DNA of 5,267 nucleotides. Source: Methylotetracoccus sp. (GTDB lineage: Bacteria > Pseudomonadota > Gammaproteobacteria > Methylococcales > Methylococcaceae). Position numbers and translations under genes: made by a program. Below are positions 1 through 5,267 of this stretch, in pieces (the stretch's first letter is position 1; every line of letters starts with the position of its first letter). The stretch covers positions 1 through 5,267 of the forward strand of contig JALORT010000184.1 in assembly GCA_025458755.1 (NCBI GenBank), read 5' to 3'. A model generated the notes under the pieces. The model was not told the origin of the DNA. It did not search any database and saw nothing but the letters and a program-made list of their open reading frames with translations.

Positions 1-1144
1 GAACCGTGGCTTTGCGCCGCTTCTGGATTCCGGATTCGCTGCAAAGCGCCGTTGCGCTCGCTACCGTTGTTGTGCAGCCTCGACGTTATCAAGTCAGCTT
101 CAGGAGGAATCCGGATGCTCGCAGCTACGTTGACGGCCATCGTGCTAGCCAACCGGCATCGGGTCGGCATCGACCATATCATCGAGTTCAAGGGAAGCCT
201 GGGTGTGCTGCTGATTTCCGGGTTGTTCATCACGCTGGCCGCCCGACTCGATTTGGATGCTCTCCTCGATCACGGCTGGGCGGAGATACTGTTCATCGGC
301 GTTCTTGTATTCATCACGCGTCCTGCGACAGTTTTTCTAGCCGCGTGCGATTCTACTCTAGATTGCCGCGAGCGATTATACGTCTCATGCATGGTACCGC
401 GCGGCACCGTTGCCGTGTCATCGGTGTTCGCGCTCGAAATGACCGCCGTGGGCTATCCTCGGGCGATTGAACTCAAATCCGTTGTATTCGTGGTCGTATC
501 GGTCACGGTGCTGGTGTACGGGATTGGCGCATTTCGACTCAGCCGCGCTCTTCGGCTGGTGCAGCCCGACCCGCAGGGCATCCTCTTCGTGTGAGCCGAT
601 GCCTTCGCGCGGTCCATGGCGCAAGCTCTGAAAGAGGAACGCTATACCGTGTTGCTGATCGACAGAACGACTTCGAGAATATCCGCCTCGCCCGAATCCA
701 AGGACTACCAACGTACCGCGGAAATATTTTGACGCCGCGCACCTTCGACGAGATCGAGTACGGCGGCCTCGCCCGGCTGCCGCGATCAGTGCCGATCCAG
801 CGACGAACATCCTGGCGTGCCTGCGCTACCGCGACATATTCGGACGAGAGGAGATTTATCAGTTCCCCTACGAGTCACAGTCTCACGATGGAACAGCCTT
901 GGGCACCCTCGCTGGCCGCGTGTTGTTCGGGTCATCACATACCTACGCGTCGATCAAGAAACACGGCGGCAATGCGCCGAAGATAAAGAAGACACGAATC
1001 ACGCAAACCGTCGGTTACGATGACTTGCTGGCCACCCATCGAGACCGTATCGTACCCTTGTTTGCGATCAACCCCCAAGGAAAGCTTCAAATCTTCACGT
1101 CGGGCCGCCGTCGTGATCCCGCCGCAGGGGACCGCGTCAGTAAC
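1..1144 (+). pseudogene. Degraded CPA1-family Na+/H+ antiporter with C-terminal TrkA-N domain (5' end outside window)
   Basis: An intact relative would be an inner-membrane sodium/proton exchanger whose cytosolic TrkA-N (Rossmann) domain senses a nucleotide. Here family-like peptide is spread over three frames. FWIPDSLQSAVALATVV lies in the frame of position 6. QLQEESG follows at about 95-115 in the second frame. From 115 the third frame gives IVLANRHRV, HIIEFKGSLGVLLISGLF, PRGTVAVSSVFAL and DPQGILFV. A TGA at 592-594 stands where a glycine of the nucleotide-binding loop is expected. The frame then continues AFARSMAQALKEERYTVLLID, changes near 663-668 to ENIRLARIQGLPTYRGNIL, and changes again near 776 to NILACLRYRDIFGREEIYQF, RVLFGSSHTYASI and VPLFAINPQGKLQIFT. 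The match fades at about 1140. The motif after PRG appears two residues short of the usual PRGIVAAAV form. Family assignment comes from recognised motifs, not a search. The pseudogene call rests on five separate disruptions; the neighbouring genes read cleanly, which argues against poor sequence quality. Confidence 0.86.
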
Positions 1145-1146
1145 CA

Positions 1147-1167
1147 TCCCCCGGCAGAGCCGGGGGA
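1147..1167. repeat. Perfect 9-bp GC-rich hairpin (REP-like?) after the antiporter remnant
   Basis: TCCCCCGGC (1147-1155) and GCCGGGGGA (1159-1167) are exact reverse complements around a 3-nt AGA loop. It lies directly after the last recognisable antiporter codons. No T-run follows on either strand, so it is not a standard intrinsic terminator, although it could still slow polymerase at the end of the former gene. Short palindromes of this kind are often dispersed REP-type repeats, but only one copy is visible here, so that reading is inference. Confidence 0.55.
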
Positions 1168-1186
1168 ACGCCCAGATTTGTTTAGA

Positions 1187-1319
1187 AGTGCGACTGACTT
1201 ATCAAAGCTTGGAGCAAGTCTGTCAGCGTGCTGGCCCTGCGCGGCCGTCGGACCAACGGTCTTGGCATCTCCTGCTAGAGGTCTAGACAGCAGCAGGATG
1301 CCCTCCCCTCAGTCGCACT
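1187..1319. repeat. 11-bp inverted repeat pair bounding a 133-bp structured spacer
   Basis: AGTGCGACTGA at 1187-1197 is the exact reverse complement of TCAGTCGCACT at 1309-1319. The interval has further pairing: GACTT (1196-1200 region) with AAGTC about 15 nt later, CCGT/ACGG near 1250, and a bulged hairpin at 1264-1302. No open frame in it resembles a known protein, and no clear target-site duplication flanks it. It could be a small non-autonomous element, the trace of an intron or other structured RNA, or chance pairing in GC-rich DNA. The sequence does not decide between these. Confidence 0.4.
1264..1302. other. Bulged stem-loop in the convergent intergenic spacer
   Basis: GGCAT (1264-1268) pairs with ATGCC (1298-1302), and CCTGCT (1271-1276) pairs with AGCAGG (1292-1297). 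This gives 11 base pairs with a 2-nt CT bulge on one side and a 15-nt loop. It lies 64 nt past the stop codon of the minus-strand channel gene, so it could act as a 3' end structure for that transcript. It lacks a following U-run in either direction, so I do not call it a terminator. Confidence 0.35.
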
Positions 1320-1365
1320 GTCGATTGCTCAGGAAGACCCGCGCTGCCGTGATCTGCTGCCTTCG

Positions 1366-3798
1366 TCAGACGTTTGGCTGACGATGTGAATCGGTATTCA
1401 TGACCTCGATCTTCAGCGGACGCACGGCGTCGAAATGAACGTCCCGCTGCGGAAACGCGATCGAAATGCCCGCCTTGCCGAACGCCTCGACGATCATGAA
1501 ACGCAGGTCGCTCATGACCTGAAAGGAGTTCACGTTGGGCGCCAGTTCGACCCAAAAATACAAGCCGAACACAATGGCATTGTCACCGAAATCCTCGAGC
1601 CACACGAAAGGCTTCGGCTCCTTCATGACCAGACCGTGGCGACCCGTGCATTCGAGAAGGATTTCCGCTGAGCGTCGCACCGGCGAACCGTAGGACACGC
1701 CGACTTTAACCCTGCGGCGGAGTGTTCGGCTGCTGTAAGTCCAATTGCTCACTTTCTGCTCGAGGAAACCCGCGTTCGGAATCATCGTCTCCACCCCGTC
1801 GAATCCACGCACGGTAGAGGAGCGAATGTCGACCTCGGTGACGGTGCCGACTATGCCGTCTACTTCGACGATATCGCCGACCTTTATCTTCCGTTCGACC
1901 AGGACCATGACGCCGCTGATCAGGTTCTTCAACAAGGTTTGTGTGCCGAAGCCGACACCGATCGCAAGGGCACCGCCAAGGAAGGCAAACACCGTGAGGG
2001 GAATTCTCACCAGCGTGAGGACGATGACGCTCAACAGTAGCGTCAGAAATACCAGCATCCAACGGCGAAATACATTCGCGACCGGTTCGTCAATCTGAAA
2101 ACGGCGAACCAACATGCGCTGCAGGCGGCGCGCGAACAAGGCTGAGAGCGCATAACCCCCGGCGAAAAGCATCATCGCACCGATGCTCTTACCGAAGGTG
2201 ATGCCGCGCCTAGTCTCCACCTTCTGTCCCTCGATCTCGAGGGTATCCTCGACCGTGAACAGTTCGTAGTCCCATATCCGGCGGATCATCCTGGCAGCCG
2301 CCGCAGTGCGATCCGCGAGCCTGTCGGCCAAGGAGCGGCTGCGGCGTTCGGTCTCGTACTCATCCAGCCAACGCCGCAATGATCGTTCGGTTCGGTCGGT
2401 CAATCCCTGCAGTCGCTCGATCACTCCTTTTCTCGCGCGAAAGGCTTCCAGACTCTCCTGTTCAAAGCGACGGATGGGCGTCTCTGCCGCCAGACTATCC
2501 AACCGGGATTTCTGTTTCAGCTCCTCGGCACGAGCCAGCGCCAGCTGATCCAGCAAGTAAGCCCGCCACGGCTTAACCTGGTCGAGCAACTGCTGTAAGC
2601 GCTCGAGCGCATCGCGCCGTTTCGCGGCGTCCCGGCTGTTGGCGAGTGTGTACCGATATTCCCACATTTGGGTCGACGCACGGTTTAGCGCGATGAGATT
2701 GTTCATGGCTTCCGCTTCCAGCCTCGCCGTTCCGAGGGCCGTCTGTGCGGCGCGCAGCTTTGCGTCTAGAAGTTCCAGCTCCGATGGACCCGGAGCGTTC
2801 TCCGCTCCCTGATCCACGGCCATGCGCGCCTTCGCCAACTTGAGTTCTGCCGCCTCCCGCTCTTCGGTACGCTTCGCGCTTCGCGTCAGGGCAGACTGCA
2901 ATTCCTGCTCCAGCTGCTTGATTTCCTGCTTCGCCGTTTCGCGGAGTTTTTCCAGATCCGCATCGGTGAAGGCGGCGTTTTTGCTGGCTTCCGCAAACTG
3001 CCGCTGGAACAGCGCGAGTTCGGCGCGTGACGCCGCCAACCTTGCCGCGGTCAGGCTGCCGGTCCAAGCCCGCAGAGCAACCGAATTCTGGGCAACGCGT
3101 TCCCGCAGTTCCGCCTGCTCTCGCCGCCACCTTGCCTGCTCGGCTTCCACGGGTGTTGCGGCACGCTCGACTTCTTCGGCGGCTCGACGCGCCGCGCTTT
3201 CGGCAAGTCTTGCGGTATCCTCCTGTCGCGCAGCGGCACGGTCCAACAGCGCTTGGGAAGACTCCAGTGCCGCGACTTTACCTCTGGCCGCCTCAACGGC
3301 ATCGCCCAGTTGATCCACCATCAGGATCGAGTAGGGAGGCGGCTCGTCAAAACCGGGCCAACCGCGTCCCCGCGCCTCAGCATCAGCACGCGCTTTCTGG
3401 GCCTCCATTAGTTCGGCGATGGCCCTGATCTGCGCTCGATAGTAGAAGACTAGGCTGTCGATCAAGCGGCGCCTTTCTGCCGCCTCCTCTTCGCCGATTC
3501 CGGACGGTGGGATATCTGCCGCTGAAACGTTCGAGAGCTTTTCTTGCCAGGCGAGAGCCTTTGCCAGCTTACGTTCGATCTCGGCGTGAACCTCTTCCGG
3601 GGTCGCAGCAGGGAGCCCAGCAGTCCCGAACGCTACCGCGTTGCGGGGGTCCGCGACCGCAGTCAAGGGCGTGCGCAAGGCCTGCGAAGCCGAGGTCGCC
3701 GGAGCGATCGACAGCAGGGCCAAGATAAGCGCGAGCAGCACACCGGCTTTCGCAGAAGCATGTCCGGCTGCTTCTCGACAGCCAAGACTAACGAACAT
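1366..3798 (-). CDS. MscS-family mechanosensitive ion channel with long periplasmic coiled-coil domain (MscK-like)
   Basis: A predicted inner-membrane channel that would open under membrane tension and release solutes after osmotic downshock. The 810-residue product (counted from the chosen ATG) starts with a signal peptide: a hydrophobic run at about residues 18-33 and likely cleavage near 36-40. Residues about 65-500 are rich in Ala, Glu, Arg, Leu and Gln and predict long coiled coils in the periplasm. Membrane segments lie at about 535-557, 580-599 and 601-635. The last contains the MscS pore helix, GGALAIGVGFGTQTLLKN, followed by the beta domain (VGDIVEVDGIVGTV, then MIPN and VSNWTYSSRT) and the C-terminal alpha/beta domain to about 790. 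By hand alignment, the two E. coli MscS pore-constriction leucines correspond to Ile613 and Phe617. The overall plan resembles E. coli MscK, which is longer and has about eleven membrane segments; here only three are evident. The frame extends 15 codons upstream to a GTG at 3843, but only the ATG at 3798 has a ribosome binding site and gives a normal signal peptide. The gene stands alone, convergent with the antiporter remnant and divergent from the radical SAM gene. Family is secure; the exact subtype is not. Confidence 0.93.
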   Translation of the reverse strand: MFVSLGCREAAGHASAKAGVLLALILALLSIAPATSASQALRTPLTAVADPRNAVAFGTAGLPAATPEEVHAEIERKLAKALAWQEKLSNVSAADIPPSGIGEEEAAERRRLIDSLVFYYRAQIRAIAELMEAQKARADAEARGRGWPGFDEPPPYSILMVDQLGDAVEAARGKVAALESSQALLDRAAARQEDTARLAESAARRAAEEVERAATPVEAEQARWRREQAELRERVAQNSVALRAWTGSLTAARLAASRAELALFQRQFAEASKNAAFTDADLEKLRETAKQEIKQLEQELQSALTRSAKRTEEREAAELKLAKARMAVDQGAENAPGPSELELLDAKLRAAQTALGTARLEAEAMNNLIALNRASTQMWEYRYTLANSRDAAKRRDALERLQQLLDQVKPWRAYLLDQLALARAEELKQKSRLDSLAAETPIRRFEQESLEAFRARKGVIERLQGLTDRTERSLRRWLDEYETERRSRSLADRLADRTAAAARMIRRIWDYELFTVEDTLEIEGQKVETRRGITFGKSIGAMMLFAGGYALSALFARRLQRMLVRRFQIDEPVANVFRRWMLVFLTLLLSVIVLTLVRIPLTVFAFLGGALAIGVGFGTQTLLKNLISGVMVLVERKIKVGDIVEVDGIVGTVTEVDIRSSTVRGFDGVETMIPNAGFLEQKVSNWTYSSRTLRRRVKVGVSYGSPVRRSAEILLECTGRHGLVMKEPKPFVWLEDFGDNAIVFGLYFWVELAPNVNSFQVMSDLRFMIVEAFGKAGISIAFPQRDVHFDAVRPLKIEVMNTDSHRQPNV

Positions 3799-3804
3799 CA
3801 ATAG

Positions 3805-3809
3805 TCCTC
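3805..3809 (-). promoter_or_regulatory. Shine-Dalgarno site that fixes the channel gene start
   Basis: On the minus strand this reads GAGGA and ends 6 nt before the ATG at 3796-3798. No comparable purine-rich site precedes the upstream GTG at 3841-3843, so the internal ATG is the likelier start. Confidence 0.7.
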
Positions 3810-4052
3810 GACACGGGGCGAAGGGCAGCCCTTGATAGCGCACTCGATCGGCCGATGCAACACAGAACGCGTGCCGGCGACGCCGCCATTCGAAATCGGT
3901 GGGGCCGTCGGGCCATTCGCCCCGCCCTGAGGCCGCACTCCTCCGCCAACAGAGCGAGACGCCGGTGATCCGAATCCCTGATGTCCCGTGACGATCGTTC
4001 GCTGCCGCTTTTCAAGGTTAGCCAGCATCGCTATGCTTTGCGTCAGCTCAGT

Positions 4053-4074
4053 ATCCCGTGGTTGTCATCGGGAT
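4053..4074 (+). other. Short stem-loop upstream of the radical SAM gene
   Basis: ATCCCG (4053-4058) and CGGGAT (4069-4074) pair perfectly around a 10-nt loop. A 6-bp stem is short enough to arise by chance. It is listed because it lies 30 nt before the stronger hairpin at 4104-4124. Confidence 0.25.
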
Positions 4075-4103
4075 GTCCGCAGTCTCGCAAGACGAGCACT
4101 GCG

Positions 4104-4124
4104 GGCGCAGCTGTGAGCTGCGCC
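4104..4124 (+). other. Perfect 9-bp hairpin in the possible leader of the radical SAM gene
   Basis: GGCGCAGCT (4104-4112) and AGCTGCGCC (4116-4124) are exact reverse complements with a 3-nt GTG loop, and a G-T pair (4103 with 4125) can extend the stem. It lies 103 nt before the start codon, with no T-run after it. It could be an RNA leader structure, a protein-binding palindrome or a dispersed repeat. It matches no riboswitch class that I recognise. Confidence 0.45.
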
Positions 4125-4216
4125 TCGGAAGTCGCCCGGCTATCGGCTGCCGCCGCGGGGCGGGCTGCATTCGAAGCGGTTACGCGAGGGGCGGATTTCT
4201 TCGCCACCACGAATTC

Positions 4217-4222
4217 GGAGGT
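4217..4222 (+). promoter_or_regulatory. Strong Shine-Dalgarno site for the radical SAM gene
   Basis: GGAGGT ends 5 nt before the ATG at 4228. It fixes the start of the radical SAM gene and supports plus-strand coding here, against the long antisense open frame. Confidence 0.8.
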
Positions 4223-4227
4223 CTGAC

Positions 4228-5267
4228 ATGGACTACCAAGCATATTCCGTCCACAACTTCCGCTCGATTCCACACCTGGAAAAGCTGAGCGAGGAGCAGC
4301 TGTTCGATATCCAGGTTGTTGGCCAGGTACTGCCGTTCAAGGTGAACAACTTCGTCCTCGAACATCTGATCCGCTGGGACGAAGCCCCCGACGATCCGAT
4401 GTACAAGCTGACATTCCCGCGACGCGAGATGCTGAGCCCCGAGGCCTATGCCGCGGTGGCGGATGCGCTCGCCCGCAAGGCCGACCTCGGCGAGATGCGT
4501 GCGCTCGTCGATGGCATCCGTGCATCGCTGAACCCGCATCCCGCGGGACAGACGGACCTCAACGTGCCGCTGCTCGACGGCGTGCCGCTGCGTGGGATCC
4601 AGCACAAATACCGCGAGACGCTGCTGTTCTTCCCGAGCCAGGGTCAGACCTGCCATGCCTACTGCAGCTTCTGCTTCCGCTGGCCGCAGTTCGTGGGGCC
4701 GGGCTTCAACCGCTTCGCGGCGCGCGAGACCGCGCAACTTGTGGCTTACCTGCGTGCGCACCCGGAAGTGACGGATGTGCTGTTCACGGGCGGCGATCCG
4801 CTGATCATGTCGGCGCGCAATCTCGCGAGCTACATCCGGCCGGTGCTCGAGGTGCCCAGCGTGCAGCGCATCAGGATCGGCACCAAGGCGCTGACTTTCT
4901 GGCCCTACCGTTTCGTCTCCGATCCGGATGCGCCCGAGCTGCTGGCGCTGTTCCGCCGCATCGTGGGCAGCGGACGCCACCTGGCGCTGATGGCGCACTT
5001 CAATCACCCGCGCGAAATGGAGCCGGACATCGTGCAGGAAGCCTTGTCTCACGTGCGTGAGACCGGTGCGGAAATCAGGACCCAGTCGCCGCTCCTGCGC
5101 GGCATCAACGACGATCCCGACGTGTGGGCCGAGCTGTGGCGCACCCAGGTCAACCTGGGCTGCGTGCCGTACTACATGTTCATGGCGCGCGACACCGGCG
5201 CCCAGCCCTGCTACTCGGTGCCACTGGTGCGGGCCGCGCAGATCTATGCCGACGCTTATCGGCAGGT
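4228..5267 (+). CDS. KamA-family radical SAM protein (lysine 2,3-aminomutase-like), 3' end outside window
   Basis: Lysine 2,3-aminomutases and the related EpmB use a 4Fe-4S cluster, S-adenosylmethionine and pyridoxal phosphate (PLP) to move an amino group by radical chemistry in the cytoplasm. The first 346 codons are present without a stop. Cys142, Cys146 and Cys149 form the CX3CX2C cluster motif (CHAYCSFCFRWPQF). GGDPL at 188-192 is the family's SAM-binding glycine motif, written TGGDP here where aminomutases usually have SGGDP. HFNHP at 257-261, TQSPLLRGINDD from 285 and VPYYMFMARD ending at Asp322 also match the family barrel. The roughly 140-residue N-terminal region (KVNNFVLEHLIRW, DDPMYKLTFP) is also family-like. 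Two points differ from classical lysine aminomutase: after the third cysteine it reads FRWPQF rather than an Arg-rich run, and CYSVPL replaces HFRTPV near the active site. The PLP-binding lysine would lie beyond the edge, so the reaction cannot be judged. The start is set by GGAGGT and an ATG. Family is secure; substrate is unknown. Confidence 0.92.
   Translation, partial: MDYQAYSVHNFRSIPHLEKLSEEQLFDIQVVGQVLPFKVNNFVLEHLIRWDEAPDDPMYKLTFPRREMLSPEAYAAVADALARKADLGEMRALVDGIRASLNPHPAGQTDLNVPLLDGVPLRGIQHKYRETLLFFPSQGQTCHAYCSFCFRWPQFVGPGFNRFAARETAQLVAYLRAHPEVTDVLFTGGDPLIMSARNLASYIRPVLEVPSVQRIRIGTKALTFWPYRFVSDPDAPELLALFRRIVGSGRHLALMAHFNHPREMEPDIVQEALSHVRETGAEIRTQSPLLRGINDDPDVWAELWRTQVNLGCVPYYMFMARDTGAQPCYSVPLVRAAQIYADAYRQ

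Larger units (their letters stand above)
3810..4216. other. Divergent intergenic region without a convincing gene
   Basis: About 400 nt separate the channel gene (minus) from the radical SAM gene (plus), and promoters for both should lie here. Several open frames of 75 to 81 codons cross it on both strands, but none has a good ribosome binding site or a recognisable motif, and they overlap one another as expected for GC-rich DNA. I found no pair of -35 and -10 boxes that I would defend. TTCAAG (4011-4016) and TATGCT (4032-4037) are 15 nt apart and only a weak candidate for the plus-strand gene. Two stem-loops, at 4053-4074 and 4104-4124, lie in what may be the leader of the radical SAM transcript. 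Confidence 0.6.

Noticed and set aside
1147..1167. A classical rho-independent terminator at the 9-bp hairpin.
   Set aside because: The stem is good, but no T-run follows on either strand, so only a generic hairpin is reported.
1187..1319. An integron attC site or a transposon with target-site duplication.
   Set aside because: The attC core sequences (RYYYAAC and GTTRRRY) are absent at the arms, and no direct repeat flanks the inverted repeats.
1283..1555. A 90-codon minus-strand open frame overlapping the 3' end of the channel gene.
   Set aside because: It lies in another frame of a secure gene and has no motif. It is a shadow.
3798..4028. A 76-codon minus-strand open frame just upstream of the channel gene.
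   Set aside because: It has low-complexity Gly/Pro/Arg content and no motif, and it overlaps a competing frame of equal length (3788-4015). It looks like chance.
3981..4226. An 81-codon plus-strand open frame ending one base before the radical SAM start codon.
   Set aside because: The tight spacing is suggestive of coupling, but there is no ribosome binding site before its ATG, no recognisable motif, and overlapping frames of similar length exist on both strands.
4180..5052. A 290-codon open frame on the minus strand, rich in His, Arg and Glu.
   Set aside because: It is antisense to the radical SAM gene, which has a cluster motif, family motifs and a strong ribosome binding site. The antisense product resembles no family and its composition is what GC-rich codon use on the other strand produces.
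1..5267. A CRISPR array, tRNA, rRNA, intact transposase or phage gene.
   Set aside because: No regularly spaced direct repeats, tRNA-like cloverleaf, rRNA signature or transposase or phage motifs were seen on either strand.

Overview
The window looks like chromosomal DNA of a GC-rich proteobacterium. The evidence is the codon use, strong GGAGG-type ribosome binding sites, a periplasm-facing MscS/MscK-type channel and a CPA1-type antiporter with a C-terminal nucleotide-binding domain. The lineage cannot be fixed further from the sequence alone. There are three protein-coding loci: one dead and two apparently intact.

Positions 1 to about 1144 (+ strand) hold the decayed 3' part of a CPA1/NhaP-like Na+/H+ antiporter gene that carried a TrkA-N (RCK) domain. 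Family-like peptide can be followed through all three frames. I count four same-direction frame changes and one in-frame stop at 592-594, so this is a pseudogene cut by the left edge. Positions 1145-1365 are a short non-coding spacer between convergent loci. The spacer is rich in inverted repeats: a perfect 9-bp GC hairpin, an 11-bp inverted repeat pair 133 bp end to end, and a bulged 11-bp hairpin inside that pair.

Positions 1366-3798 (- strand) encode an intact 810-residue mechanosensitive channel. It has a signal peptide, a periplasmic coiled-coil region of about 400 to 450 residues, three predicted membrane segments and a typical MscS pore helix and beta domain. A Shine-Dalgarno sequence supports an ATG start 15 codons inside the longest open frame.

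Positions 3810-4216 lie between divergent genes and contain no convincing gene. They hold a perfect 9-bp hairpin about 100 nt upstream of the next gene. From 4228 to the right edge (+ strand) runs the first 346 codons of a KamA-family radical SAM protein (lysine 2,3-aminomutase-like), with a CX3CX2C cluster motif and a GGDP motif. It is cut by the window end. A long open frame on the opposite strand of this gene is only its shadow.

The three loci face different directions and do not form an operon. Antiporter and channel could both relate to ion or osmotic balance, but only the channel is still readable. I see no convincing evidence for a new multi-gene system here. The points most worth a second look are the pattern of antiporter decay, the structured spacer, and the unusual KamA-family sequence.
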